Notes: a model not told the origin generated them from the letters alone. Shown: positions 1 through 8,640, counted from the stretch's first letter. The stretch is 64,000 bases of DNA from Allostreptomyces psammosilenae (GCF_013407765.1 NZ_JACBZD010000002.1:1126001-1190000), one strand, 5' to 3'. Translations and numbers: made by a program.

Positions 1-180
1 GGCCACGTTGGATTCCGCGCCCCCCGCGGTGCGGTGGAAGGTGTCGGCCCGCTCCAGTGGGCCCCGGCTCGCCGGGGTCAGCACCGCCATGGACTCGCCG
101 AGACACACCGCGGGCGGAGTGGGCGTGTGTCTCCCGGCCCCCGTGGGCGGCAGGGGCGAACCTGTGGGCACCTGTGTCAT
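1..180 (-). CDS. PfkB-family sugar kinase, probably 2-keto-3-deoxygluconate kinase (5' end only)
   Basis: Only the first 60 codons are inside the window; the gene runs off the left edge. Translation from the ATG at 180 gives an N-terminus with VCLGESMAVLTP at about residues 27-38 and GGAESNVA at residues 53-60. The second motif is the substrate-binding glycine-rich signature near the N-terminus of ribokinase/PfkB kinases, and the first is the usual opening beta-strand of KDG kinases. A GGAG Shine-Dalgarno lies about 8 bases upstream of the ATG. The gene is divergent from the deaminase-deacylase-KDPG aldolase operon and shares its 112-bp control region. That context favours 2-keto-3-deoxygluconate phosphorylation, which would feed the aldolase encoded at 3285-3905. 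The family call is firm; the substrate is inferred from neighbours. Confidence 0.8.
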   Translation of the reverse strand, partial: MTQVPTGSPLPPTGAGRHTPTPPAVCLGESMAVLTPASRGPLERADTFHRTAGGAESNVA

Positions 181-292
181 GCGGGCTGCTCCGACTCGTC
201 TTCGGGGGCATTGACCCTCACTGGACCGCGATGCTAGAACGGCTTCAACAGTATGCGCAACGATGGTTGCAAAATACGCAACGAAATGAGGC
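181..292. promoter_or_regulatory. Divergent control region of the sugar-acid catabolic cluster
   Basis: This 112-bp interval separates the sugar kinase start from the deaminase operon. On the plus strand TTGACC (211-216) and TAGAAC (235-240) are separated by 18 bp and resemble a vegetative actinobacterial promoter. The repeat cluster at 252-284 lies immediately downstream of that -10 box, where a bound repressor would block initiation. No regulator gene is visible nearby, but one could lie beyond the left edge. Confidence 0.5.
252..284. promoter_or_regulatory. Candidate operator with three GCAAC/GTTGC half-sites
   Basis: Half-sites are GCAAC at 257-261, its inverse GTTGC at 266-270, and GCAAC at 278-282. 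The last two form the 17-bp palindrome GTTGCAAAATACGCAAC (266-282). The longer direct repeat GCAACGA recurs at 257 and 278, exactly 21 bp apart, which is two helical turns. The stretch is AT-rich compared with its surroundings and sits just after a plausible -10 box. This looks like a binding site for a dimeric repressor; the protein is unknown. Confidence 0.45.
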
Positions 293-1618
293 GTGGGAGT
301 GCCCCAAAGCCAGGCCGGCGACACCGGAATCGACGACACCGCCGTCGACGCCCTGCGTGAGGAACGGCTGGACTGGCGCCACAAGGCCGTGCCGGCGAGC
401 GCGTGGGGGAGTACCGTCGCGGAGTTCACCGCCCGGCGCCCGCCCCTGAGCGAACTCGGCACCCCCCTGCTCACGCTCGACGCCGGCGCGCTGGCGCACA
501 ACACCGCCGTCATGGCCTCGTGGTGCGCCGCCGCCGGGGTGCTGCTGGCCCCCCACGGCAAGACCACCATGGCGCCGGCACTGTGGCGCCGACAACTCGC
601 CGCGGGCGCCTTCGGCCTCACCCTCGCCAACCTCCCCCAACTGCGCGTGGCGCGCGCCTTCGGCGTCCGACGCCTCCAACTCGCCAACACGCTGCTCGAC
701 CCCGCCGGGCTCGCGTGGCTCGCCCAGGAACTGGACCGGGACCCGGAATTCTCCTTCCTGTCCTGGGTCGACTCCCCCCGTTCCGTGGCACTGATGGACG
801 CCGCGCTGCGCGCCGCCGGAGCCCGCCGCCCGGTGGAGGTCCTCGTCGAACTGGGGGCCGCCGGTGGCCGCACCGGCTGCCGCACGGAACACGAGGCCCT
901 CGCCGTCGCCGAGGCCGTCCGTGCCACCCCCACCCTCGCCCTGGCAGGCGTCGGCGGCTACGAGGGCGCCCTGGCCCACGACGCGTCCGCGGAGCGGCGC
1001 GCCGCGGTGCAGACGTACCTGCGCCGCCTCCGCGGACTGCACGGCCGACTCCGTGAGCGTTACGAGACGACGCACCCCGTCGTCACCGCCGGCGGCAGCG
1101 CCTTCTTCGACCAGGTGGTCGAGGTGCTGGCGCCACTGGCCACCGACGGCACGCGCGTCGTGCTGCGCTCCGGCGCCTACCAGATCCACGACGACGGCTT
1201 CTACCGAGGCATCTCGCCCTTCGCCCGGGGCGCCGGCGACCACTCCCTGCGGTCCGCCATGCACGGCTGGGCCCAGGTCGTCTCCCGCCCGGAACCAGGG
1301 CTGGCGCTGCTCAACGCGGGCAAGCGGGACCTCCCGTTCGACGAGGGACTGCCGGAGCCCCAGGCCGTACGCGGCGCGCGGCGCGGCGGCGAGGAAACCC
1401 CCGACGACCCGCTCACCGGGGCGCGGGTGACCGCGCTCAACGACCAGCACGCCTTCCTGAGACTGCCGAACGCCGACGGGCCCGCCATCGGCGACATCGT
1501 CCGGCTGGGCCTGTCCCACCCGTGCACGGCCTTCGACAAGTGGAGCCTCATCCCCGTCGTCGACGACGCCCAGGCCCTCGCCCCCGTCGTGGTCGACATG
1601 GTGAGGACCTTCTTCTGA
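293..1618 (+). CDS. PLP-dependent amino acid deaminase (D-serine/D-threonine dehydratase-like; possible D-glucosaminate deaminase)
   Basis: A 441-residue fold-type III PLP enzyme with an alanine racemase-like N-terminal barrel and a D-serine dehydratase-like C-terminal domain. The PLP lysine is seen in PHGKTTM (about residue 90), and the C-terminal metal-binding signature is SHPCTAFDKW (H407, C409). These enzymes eliminate ammonia from D-hydroxy amino acids to give 2-keto acids. Context (deacylase, KDPG aldolase, KDG kinase) suggests the substrate may be D-glucosaminate, giving 2-keto-3-deoxygluconate; that is inference. The start is ambiguous. GTG at 293 opens the longest frame, but GTG at 299 is better spaced from the GAGG at 288-291. 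The stop overlaps the next start by one base (TGATG), so the operon is translationally coupled. Confidence 0.85.
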   Translation: MGVPQSQAGDTGIDDTAVDALREERLDWRHKAVPASAWGSTVAEFTARRPPLSELGTPLLTLDAGALAHNTAVMASWCAAAGVLLAPHGKTTMAPALWRRQLAAGAFGLTLANLPQLRVARAFGVRRLQLANTLLDPAGLAWLAQELDRDPEFSFLSWVDSPRSVALMDAALRAAGARRPVEVLVELGAAGGRTGCRTEHEALAVAEAVRATPTLALAGVGGYEGALAHDASAERRAAVQTYLRRLRGLHGRLRERYETTHPVVTAGGSAFFDQVVEVLAPLATDGTRVVLRSGAYQIHDDGFYRGISPFARGAGDHSLRSAMHGWAQVVSRPEPGLALLNAGKRDLPFDEGLPEPQAVRGARRGGEETPDDPLTGARVTALNDQHAFLRLPNADGPAIGDIVRLGLSHPCTAFDKWSLIPVVDDAQALAPVVVDMVRTFF

Positions 1619-3288
1619 TGGCCCTCGCCCCCCGCCCCGGCCCCACTCCGGTCGGCGCCAGAACCGCCGACCTCGTCTTCCGGTCCGCCACCGTCGTCGA
1701 CGGCACCGGAGCGGCGCGCTACACCGCCGACGTCGCAGTCCGTGACGGGCGGGTCAGCGCGATCCACACCGATCCACTGGCGGACCGCCCCACCGCCCGC
1801 CGGACCATCGACGCCACCGGGCTCGTCCTGGCGCCCGGATTCATCGACATGCACGCCCACTCCGACCTGCGGCTCCTACTGGAGCCGGACCACTTCGCCA
1901 AGGTCGCGCAGGGCGTGACCTGCGAGGTCCTCGGCCAGGACGGACTGTCCTACGCCCCGGTCGACGACACCACCCTGGGACAGATCCGCCAGCAGATCGC
2001 CGGGTGGAACGGCGACCCGGAGCACCTCGACTGGGACTGGCGCGGCGTGGGCGAGTACCTCGACCGGCTGGACCGCGGCATCGCGGTCAACGCCTGCTAC
2101 CTCGTACCGCAGGGTTCCGTACGGATGCTCGCCATGGGATGGGACGCCCGCCCCGCGAGCCCCGAGGAACTCGACCACCAGCGCCGGCTCGTGGCCCAGG
2201 GCATGGCGGAGGGGGCCGTCGGCATGTCCAGCGGGCTGACGTACACCCCCGGAATGTACGCGGACACCGACGAGCTGACCGCGCTGTGCCGCACCGTCGC
2301 CGCCTGGGGCGGCTACTACTCGCCCCACCACCGCTCCTACGGGGCCGGCGCACTGGAGGCGTACGCCGAGATGGTCCGGGTCTCCCAGGCGTCCGGCTGC
2401 CCGCTGCACCTGTCCCACGCCACCATGAACTTCGGCGTCAACGCCGGCCGGGCCGGCGAGCTCCTGGCCCTCCTCGACGCGGCCATCGCCGCCGGCTGCG
2501 ACATCACCCTGGACAGCTACCCCTACCTCGCGGGCTCCACCACGCTGGCCGCCCTGCTGCCGAGCTGGGCCACGGAGGGCGGCCCCACCCGCACCCTGGA
2601 ACGGCTGCGAGACGAGCCCACCTGGCGCCGCATCCGCGAGGTCCTGGAGCGGGACGGCTCCGACGGCTGCCACGGCGTGCCCGTCGAATGGGAGACGATC
2701 CGCCTCTCCGGCACCCGCTCCCCTCGACTGGCCCACCGTGTCGGCCACGATCTCGCGGGACTGGCCCGCCTCGAGGGCCGCCCCGCCGCCGAGATCTACC
2801 GCGAACAACTCCTCGACGACGACCTGGGCACCACCATCCTGCAACTCGTCGGCCACGAGGAGAACGTCCGCGCCATCATGCGGCACCCGGCCCACACCGG
2901 CGGCAGCGACGGCCTGCTCGTCGGCGCCAAGCCGCACCCCCGTGCCTGGGGAACCTTCCCCCGCTACCTCGGCCACTACGTCCGGGACCAGGGAGTGCTC
3001 GGCCTGGAGGAGTGCGTCGCCCACCTCACCGGGCGCCCCGCCAGGCGCCTCAGGCTCAAGGACCGGGGGCTGATCCGCGTGGGACATCGGGCCGACCTGG
3101 TGCTCTTCGACCCCGAGACGGTGGCCGACACCGCCACCTACGACCAGCCCCGACGCCAACCGATCGGCATCCCGTACGTCTGCCTGGGTGGCACCGCGGT
3201 CATCGCCGACGGCGCGCACACCGGGGCGCTGCCCGGCCGCGCGCTGCGCCGCACCGCCCGAGGCACCGAGGAGGTCCCCACCCCATGA
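1618..3288 (+). CDS. N-acyl-D-amino-acid deacylase (amidohydrolase)
   Basis: A 556-residue amidohydrolase-superfamily zinc hydrolase. The HxH metal motif is in FIDMHAHSD (H79, H81), and a cysteine metal-bridge candidate lies in TCEVLGQDG, as in D-aminoacylases. The family C-terminal signature SDGLLVGAKPHPRAWGTFPR is present. It removes the N-acyl group from N-acyl-D-amino acids. In this cluster an N-acetylated amino-sugar acid such as N-acetyl-D-glucosaminate is an attractive substrate, because the products would pass to the deaminase encoded just upstream. ATG at 1618 overlaps the previous stop, and the gene end overlaps the aldolase start (ATGA). Deacylase function is confident; the exact substrate is not. 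Confidence 0.87.
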   Translation: MALAPRPGPTPVGARTADLVFRSATVVDGTGAARYTADVAVRDGRVSAIHTDPLADRPTARRTIDATGLVLAPGFIDMHAHSDLRLLLEPDHFAKVAQGVTCEVLGQDGLSYAPVDDTTLGQIRQQIAGWNGDPEHLDWDWRGVGEYLDRLDRGIAVNACYLVPQGSVRMLAMGWDARPASPEELDHQRRLVAQGMAEGAVGMSSGLTYTPGMYADTDELTALCRTVAAWGGYYSPHHRSYGAGALEAYAEMVRVSQASGCPLHLSHATMNFGVNAGRAGELLALLDAAIAAGCDITLDSYPYLAGSTTLAALLPSWATEGGPTRTLERLRDEPTWRRIREVLERDGSDGCHGVPVEWETIRLSGTRSPRLAHRVGHDLAGLARLEGRPAAEIYREQLLDDDLGTTILQLVGHEENVRAIMRHPAHTGGSDGLLVGAKPHPRAWGTFPRYLGHYVRDQGVLGLEECVAHLTGRPARRLRLKDRGLIRVGHRADLVLFDPETVADTATYDQPRRQPIGIPYVCLGGTAVIADGAHTGALPGRALRRTARGTEEVPTP

Positions 3289-3905
3289 ACGCCGCGCTTC
3301 AAGCCATGGCCGCCGACCGGGTACTCACGGTGGTCCGGGCGCCGGTCATACCCGACGCCGCACGGTTGTGCGAGGCGCTCGCCGCCGGCGGCATCCGGTG
3401 CGTCGAGCTGACCTACACCACCCCCGACCTCGTCACCCATCTGCGACGGGCCGCCTCGACGGCGGGCTGCTTCGTCGGAGCGGGCACCGTGCTGACCGGC
3501 GAGCAGGCCGCCGCGGCCGTCGATGCCGGGGCCCGCTTCCTCGTCACCCCCGGCATCCGGCCGGAAGTGGCGGAAGTGGCGGCCGAGCACCATGTGCCGC
3601 TCGTCATGGGCGCGTTCACACCCAGCGAGGTGATCGCCGCCCGGGAACTCGGTGCCGCCGCAGTGAAGATCTTCCCGGCGCACCTGCTCGGGCCGCGCTA
3701 CCTCAAGGACCTGAGGGGCCCCCTGCCCGGCGTGCCGCTCGTGCCCTCGGGGGGAGTCAACGCGGGCAACGCGGCCGACTTCCTGGCGCACGGCGCCCTC
3801 GCCGTCTCCGCCGGCACCGACGTGGTCCCCCCGGACGCGGTCGCCGACGGCGACTGGGCCGAGATCACCCGGCGGGCCCGGCAGTTCACCGAGGCCCTCC
3901 GCTGA
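3285..3905 (+). CDS. eda: 2-dehydro-3-deoxy-phosphogluconate (KDPG) aldolase
   Basis: A 206-residue class I aldolase, the normal family length. The Schiff-base lysine is in AAVKIFPA (K128) and the catalytic glutamate in CVELTYTTP (E41). The phosphate-binding segment GAGTVL and the SGGVN strand are also present. It cleaves 2-keto-3-deoxy-6-phosphogluconate to pyruvate and glyceraldehyde 3-phosphate, and family members can also act on 4-hydroxy-2-oxoglutarate. ATG at 3285 overlaps the deacylase stop, so it is the third gene of a coupled operon. Together with the divergent PfkB kinase it provides the lower half of an Entner-Doudoroff-type sugar-acid route. Confidence 0.9.
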   Translation: MNAALQAMAADRVLTVVRAPVIPDAARLCEALAAGGIRCVELTYTTPDLVTHLRRAASTAGCFVGAGTVLTGEQAAAAVDAGARFLVTPGIRPEVAEVAAEHHVPLVMGAFTPSEVIAARELGAAAVKIFPAHLLGPRYLKDLRGPLPGVPLVPSGGVNAGNAADFLAHGALAVSAGTDVVPPDAVADGDWAEITRRARQFTEALR

Positions 3906-4127
3906 TCCGCCGCCGCCCCACCGCGCCCCGTCCGCTGAGCCCCCGAAGCCGCCGGGAGACGATCCCGAACTGACCGCGGTCTCGCCACGGGCATTGGCGA
4001 TGGCGGCCCGGGCTCCGCCTTCCCGGTCGCCCCGGGCGGGGTCCTTGGCAACGGCAGCCTGGCCCAGCACGCCCCCACCCACACCGCTCACCTCCCCGCA
4101 TCCCCGCACGTCAAGTCCCCTTTCCCG

Positions 4128-4153
4128 CCTGTGGAGAGTCGTTTCTCCACAGG
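4128..4153. terminator. 10-bp hairpin between eda and yraN
   Basis: CCTGTGGAGA (4128-4137) pairs perfectly with TCTCCACAGG (4144-4153) across a 6-base loop. It may end the catabolic operon or act in the yraN leader. No run of T follows. The rest of the 3906-4214 interval shows no convincing gene. Confidence 0.45.
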
Positions 4154-4214
4154 CAGACAGGGGGCTGTTGCGCGCCCCGGCCACCCCCCATCGTGAAACC
4201 AGGAGGTGGTTGAT

Positions 4215-4622
4215 GTGAACGCCAATCAGGCGCTGGGCCACTACGGGGAGAAAGTGGCCGTCCGTTACCTCGGCGGCATCGGCATGTGGATCGTGGAACG
4301 CAACTGGCGCTGCCCCGAAGGGGAGATCGACATCGTCGCCAACGACCCCGGGCAGCGGCCCGGCAGCCCGGGCACCCTGGTCATCTGCGAGGTAAAGGCA
4401 CGTTCGGCCCGAGCGTTCCAGCAGCCGACGGAAGCCATCCCGCCGCCCAAGGCCCGCAGGCTCCGCCTGCTCGCCGAACGCTGGCTGCACGAACGGGCAC
4501 CCGTCCTGCTGCGCCCGGCCCACGCCGAACCCCCGCCCCTCGACATCCGCATCGACCTCCTCGCCGTGGTGCTGCCCCGGCGCGGGGCCTGCACGGTCGA
4601 ACACCTCAAGGGGGTGGCCTGA
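4215..4622 (+). CDS. YraN/UPF0102 endonuclease-like protein
   Basis: A 135-residue UPF0102 protein with the nuclease-fold core: ALGHYGE near the N-terminus, then CPEGEIDIVA and VICEVKAR, giving the E-x-D...E-x-K active-site pattern of Holliday-junction resolvase-like enzymes. The biochemical role is not established for the family. GTG at 4215 is preferred because AGGAGG (4201-4206) ends 8 bases upstream; the upstream in-frame GTG at 4206 lies within that Shine-Dalgarno. The gene is first in a compact operon with yifB and dprA, one base from yifB, which points to DNA processing or uptake. Confidence 0.9.
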   Translation: MNANQALGHYGEKVAVRYLGGIGMWIVERNWRCPEGEIDIVANDPGQRPGSPGTLVICEVKARSARAFQQPTEAIPPPKARRLRLLAERWLHERAPVLLRPAHAEPPPLDIRIDLLAVVLPRRGACTVEHLKGVA

Positions 4623-4623
4623 G

Positions 4624-6231
4624 ATGGCCTTCGCCCGCACCCGGTCCGTCGCCCTGGTCGGCGTCGACGGCGTCATCATCGAGGTCCAGGCGGACATCGA
4701 ACCCGGCCTTGCCTGCTTCACCCTCGTCGGCCTGCCCGACAAGTCCCTCAACGAGGCACGCGACCGGGTCCGCGCCGCCGTCGTCAACAGCGGCGAGGAA
4801 TGGCCGCAACGCCGCCTCACAGTCGGCCTCAGCCCGGCCGCCGTGCCCAAGAGCGGATCCGGCTTCGACCTCGCGATGGCCTGCGCCGTCCTCGCCGCCT
4901 GCGAGGGCGTGGACCCGGGCGCCCTGGCCGACCTCCTGCTGATCGGCGAGCTGTCCCTGGACGGCCGCGTCCGTCCGGTACGAGGCGTGCTGCCGGCGGT
5001 CCTCGCCGCGGCCGACGCCGGCTTCCGACAGGTCGTCGTCCCCGAACGCAACGCCGGTGAGGCGGCGCTCGTCCCCGACGTGTCCGTGCTCGGGATCCGC
5101 AGCCTCCGCCAGCTCCTTGCCGTCCTCCGAGGGGAGCCGATCCCGGACGAGCCCCACGACGTCGGCGACAGCGGCGTCCGCGATCCGCTGTCCACCGCGC
5201 ACAGCGGCGCCATGCTCTCCCGCCACGGCCAGGGGCTGTACCGGCCGCGCCTGGACATGGCAGACGTCTCCGGCCAGCCGGAGGCCCGCCGCGCCGTCGA
5301 GATCTGCGCGGCGGGCGGACACAACCTGTTCCTGCTCGGCCCGCCCGGCGCGGGCAAGACCATGCTGGCCGAACGCATGCCCGGCATCCTGCCGGCCCTC
5401 ACCCCCGCGGAGGCCCTGGAGGTCACCGCGGTGCACTCGGTGGCGGGCGCCCTTCCCGCCGGCGAACCACTGGTCACCGAAGCGCCGTTCTGCGCGCCCC
5501 ACCACTCCACCACCATGCCGGCCGTGGTCGGCGGCGGCAGCGGGCTGCCGCGGCCCGGGGCCGTCAGCCTGGCCCACCGTGGGGTGCTTTTCCTGGACGA
5601 GGCCCCCGAATTCTCGGCCCGAGTCCTGGACGCCCTGCGCCAGCCCCTGGAGTCCGGAACGGTCACCATCGCCCGGGCCGCCGGCACCCTCACCCTGCCG
5701 GCCCGCTTCCAACTCGTACTCGCCGCCAACCCCTGCCCCTGCGGCCGGTTCTCGGTGCGGAACCAGGACTGCGGTTGCACGCCCGTGATGCGACACCGCT
5801 ACCTCAGCCGCATCTCCGGGCCCCTCATGGACCGCGTCGACGTTCGCGTCACCATGAACGCGCTGACCCACCGCGACCTGCTCAGCACAGGCGGGGCCGA
5901 GGACACGATCACCGTGGCCGAGCGGGTACGCCGGGCCCGTCAGCGCGCGATCGAGCGCCTGCGCGACACCCCCTGGCGCACGAACGCGGAGGTGCCCGGC
6001 CACGAGCTGCGCAGCCGCTTCCCCATGGCGGCAGGAGCCCTCGCCCCAGCCGAACAGGACATGGAACGCGGCATGCTCACCGCCCGCGGACTGGACCGCG
6101 TACTCCGCGTCGCGTGGACCATCGCCGACCTACGCGGCGGTGACCGGCCCGACCGCGACGACGTCGAAACCGCCCTCGGCCTGCGCACCGGTGTCCTGCG
6201 CGGCCGGCTACCGGCAGGAGGCTGGTCATGA
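4624..6231 (+). CDS. YifB/ComM family Mg-chelatase-like AAA+ ATPase
   Basis: A 535-residue YifB/ComM protein. The N-terminal Lon-protease-like domain covers roughly residues 1-170. It is followed by the Mg-chelatase AAA+ module with Walker A GPPGAGKT and Walker B VLFLDEAPEF, and by a C-terminal Mg-chelatase domain. ComM is a hexameric helicase that promotes branch migration during natural transformation in other bacteria; the actinobacterial role is less clear. It starts one base after the yraN stop, and its end overlaps dprA (ATGA), indicating coupled expression with the ssDNA-handling protein. Confidence 0.92.
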   Translation: MAFARTRSVALVGVDGVIIEVQADIEPGLACFTLVGLPDKSLNEARDRVRAAVVNSGEEWPQRRLTVGLSPAAVPKSGSGFDLAMACAVLAACEGVDPGALADLLLIGELSLDGRVRPVRGVLPAVLAAADAGFRQVVVPERNAGEAALVPDVSVLGIRSLRQLLAVLRGEPIPDEPHDVGDSGVRDPLSTAHSGAMLSRHGQGLYRPRLDMADVSGQPEARRAVEICAAGGHNLFLLGPPGAGKTMLAERMPGILPALTPAEALEVTAVHSVAGALPAGEPLVTEAPFCAPHHSTTMPAVVGGGSGLPRPGAVSLAHRGVLFLDEAPEFSARVLDALRQPLESGTVTIARAAGTLTLPARFQLVLAANPCPCGRFSVRNQDCGCTPVMRHRYLSRISGPLMDRVDVRVTMNALTHRDLLSTGGAEDTITVAERVRRARQRAIERLRDTPWRTNAEVPGHELRSRFPMAAGALAPAEQDMERGMLTARGLDRVLRVAWTIADLRGGDRPDRDDVETALGLRTGVLRGRLPAGGWS

Positions 6232-7355
6232 CGGCCCACACGCCGGACGACAGCGGCGACGAGCGACGCGCCCGCGCGATCCTCACCCACCTCGCCGAAC
6301 CCGGTGACAGCCGGATGGGCCGCATCCTGCGAGAGCTGCCCGCCGCCGAGGTGCTCCGGATCCTCACCGACGGCGGCTCCCTGCCCGACACCGACGACAC
6401 CCGCACCGCCGCCTACCGTTCCCGGCTGGGCGGAGTCCCCGCCGACGCCGGGCTCGACCGGTGCGGCGAACTGGACGGACGTTTCGTCATCCCCGGTGAC
6501 CCCGAGTGGCCCACCCAGCTCGACGACCTCCAGGACGCCCGCCCGTTCGGGCTGTGGGTGCGCGGCACGGGCTCGCTGCGCCTGCACGCCCTGCGCTCGG
6601 TCGCCGTCGTGGGGGCTCGTGCCTGCACCGACTACGGGGCTCACGTCGCCGCCCAACTCGGGGCCGAACTGACCGAGGCGGGCTGGACGGTGGTGTCCGG
6701 CATGGCGTACGGCGTCGACGCGGCCGCCCACCGGGGGGCGATCGCTGCCGGCGGCCCGACCGTCGCGGTGCTCGCCTGCGGCGTGGACACCCCGTACCCG
6801 CGGGCGCACACCACGCTCATGGACGGCATCCTCTCCGCCGGACTCGTGGTCAGCGAGCTGCCGCTCGCCTACCACCCCACCCGAGCCCGCTTCGTGCTGC
6901 GCAACCGCACCATCGCCGCCCTCACCCGAGGCACGGTGGTGGTGGAGGCGGCGCTGCGCAGCGGCGCGTCGGTGACCGCACGCAACGCCAGAGAGCTGGG
7001 GCGTTTCCAGATGGCCTGTCCCGGCCCGGTGACTTCCGCGCTCTCCAGCGGAACCCACCGCCTGATCCGGGACGGCGCCGTGCTCGTCACGTCGGCAGCC
7101 GACGTCATCGAGCTGATCGGGCGGATCGGCGTCGACCTCGCGCCGGAGCCGGCCGCGTCCCCGCCCCGCCTCACGGACCTGCTGGAGCCCACCACGCTCC
7201 GGGTCCTGGAGGCGCTGCCCGCCCACGGCTCGACGGAGCCCGTCCAGATCACCGTCGCAACGGGAGTCGAGGAGGGCGAGGTGCTCCGGTGCCTCCACGA
7301 ACTCGCCGCCCTCGGGTGTGTGATCCGGCAGGGACGGGTGTGGCGACTCTCGTGA
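6228..7355 (+). CDS. dprA: DNA-processing protein DprA
   Basis: A 375-residue DprA/Smf protein. The Rossmann-like ssDNA-binding domain is recognised by VVGARACTDYG, VVSGMAYGVDAAAH, LRNRTIAALTRG, SGASVTARNARELGR and PGPVTS; a winged-helix-like C-terminal segment follows. DprA binds incoming single-stranded DNA and loads RecA. The ATG overlaps the yifB stop, making it the last gene of the yraN-yifB-dprA operon, which is closed by a strong hairpin at 7364-7406. Confidence 0.93.
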   Translation: MTAHTPDDSGDERRARAILTHLAEPGDSRMGRILRELPAAEVLRILTDGGSLPDTDDTRTAAYRSRLGGVPADAGLDRCGELDGRFVIPGDPEWPTQLDDLQDARPFGLWVRGTGSLRLHALRSVAVVGARACTDYGAHVAAQLGAELTEAGWTVVSGMAYGVDAAAHRGAIAAGGPTVAVLACGVDTPYPRAHTTLMDGILSAGLVVSELPLAYHPTRARFVLRNRTIAALTRGTVVVEAALRSGASVTARNARELGRFQMACPGPVTSALSSGTHRLIRDGAVLVTSAADVIELIGRIGVDLAPEPAASPPRLTDLLEPTTLRVLEALPAHGSTEPVQITVATGVEEGEVLRCLHELAALGCVIRQGRVWRLS

Positions 7356-7363
7356 GGCGCTCA

Positions 7364-7406
7364 GAGGCGGTCGGTGTGTCCCTCGGCGGGGCACACCGAC
7401 CGCCTC
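7364..7406 (+). terminator. 15-bp hairpin terminator after dprA
   Basis: GAGGCGGTCGGTGTG (7364-7378) is the exact reverse complement of CACACCGACCGCCTC (7392-7406), with a 13-base loop. It begins 9 bases after the dprA stop. No U-tract follows, as is common for terminators in high-GC actinomycetes. The remaining interval to whiG (7407-7666) holds its promoter region, where GTAGCGT (7575-7581) and ACGCTAC (7599-7605) form an inverted repeat that could be an operator. Confidence 0.8.
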
Positions 7407-7666
7407 CGGGCGGGTGCGCCCGTGGCCGCCGGCGCCCGGCGCAGGGGCCTTGGTCCGGGGCTCGGGGCGCACGGCGTCCCCCGGACGGGTGGTGTGCCGG
7501 GGTGGTTGATGGCGGCCCGTCCTGACCTCTCTTCCCAGCACACCCCGCATCCCGGGGCGGCGGCGGCACGTCGTGTAGCGTTCGGGAACGATCTGATCAC
7601 GCTACGCTTTCGACCATCCAGTCCAATCCTCCACACCCGTCTCGGTCGAACGACGCAAGGCCACCT

Positions 7667-8563
7667 ATGCCCCAGCACACCCCAGGGCGTGACGGCGCCG
7701 TCGGTGCGGTACCGCACCCCGGTCCGGCCCCGGACAGCCACGCACGTGGCCCGTCCACCGGAACGCCGCCCAGAACGACCTCCGGCGCCTCCCGCCGTGG
7801 CACGACGCCCGCCCTGGCCCGCCTGTGGCAGGACTACAAACGCACCGGCGACAAACGCCTGCGGGACCAACTCATCCTCCACTACTCCCCGCTGGTCAAG
7901 TACGTGGCCGGACGCGTGGGAGTGGGCCTGCCCAGCAACGTCGAACAGGCCGACTTCGTCTCCTCGGGCGTGTTCGGGCTCATCGACGCCATCGAGAAGT
8001 TCGATCCCGAACGCGCCATCAAGTTCGAGACCTACGCCATCAGCCGCATCCGCGGGGCGATCATCGACGAACTCCGCGCCCTCGACTGGATCCCCCGCTC
8101 CGTCCGGCAGAAGGCACGCGCCGTCGAACAGGCGTACACGGTCCTGGAGGCGCGGCTGCGGCGCACACCGACGGAACCCGAGGTCGCCCGGGAGATGGGC
8201 ATCACCACCGAGGAACTGCACGCCATCTTCGGCAGGCTGTCCCTCGCCAACGTGGTCGCCCTGGACGAACTGCTGCAGGTCGGCCAGGACGGCGGCGACA
8301 AGCTGAGCCTGGTGGACACACTGGAGGACACCGCCGCCGACAACCCGGTGGAGGTGGCCGAGGACCGCGAACTGCGCCGCCTGCTCGCCAAGGCGATCAG
8401 CACCCTGGCCGAACGCGAGAAGACGGTCGTCACCCTCTACTACTACGAGAACCTCACCCTCGCGGAGATCGGCCAGGTCCTCAGCGTCACCGAGAGCCGG
8501 GTCAGCCAGATCCACACCAAGGCCGTCCTCCAGCTGCGCGCCAAGCTGGCGGACGTGCGCTGA
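7667..8563 (+). CDS. whiG: RNA polymerase sigma factor WhiG (FliA family)
   Basis: A 298-residue sigma-28/FliA-type factor that commits aerial hyphae to sporulation in Streptomyces; known targets are whiH and whiI. Region 2 is visible from [21 protein letters not shown] through [20 protein letters not shown], with the [11 protein letters not shown] segment leading to region 3. Region 4 has the helix-turn-helix [21 protein letters not shown]. The N-terminus begins MPQHT, as in the S. coelicolor protein from memory, supporting ATG 7667. The position next to dprA and upstream of rpsB is conserved. Activity is normally restrained by an anti-sigma factor (RsiG with c-di-GMP), which is not in this window. 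Confidence 0.96.
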   Translation: MPQHTPGRDGAVGAVPHPGPAPDSHARGPSTGTPPRTTSGASRRGTTPALARLWQDYKRTGDKRLRDQLILHYSPLVKYVAGRVGVGLPSNVEQADFVSSGVFGLIDAIEKFDPERAIKFETYAISRIRGAIIDELRALDWIPRSVRQKARAVEQAYTVLEARLRRTPTEPEVAREMGITTEELHAIFGRLSLANVVALDELLQVGQDGGDKLSLVDTLEDTAADNPVEVAEDRELRRLLAKAISTLAEREKTVVTLYYYENLTLAEIGQVLSVTESRVSQIHTKAVLQLRAKLADVR

Positions 8564-8640
8564 ACCGGCAGGGGCGCTCCCACGCGGCATGGGCGGCCAC
8601 GACCTCCCGCCCGCCGGACGGCGGTCCGTAGAGTGGGAGG

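Noticed and set aside
245-1519. 424-codon minus-strand frame opposite the deaminase
   Set aside because: The plus strand carries the PLP-lysine and metal motifs; the antisense translation has none.
3906-4214. Small reading frames between eda and yraN as a gene
   Set aside because: They are short and Pro/Ser/Arg-rich, lack a ribosome site, and differ between frames without any motif.
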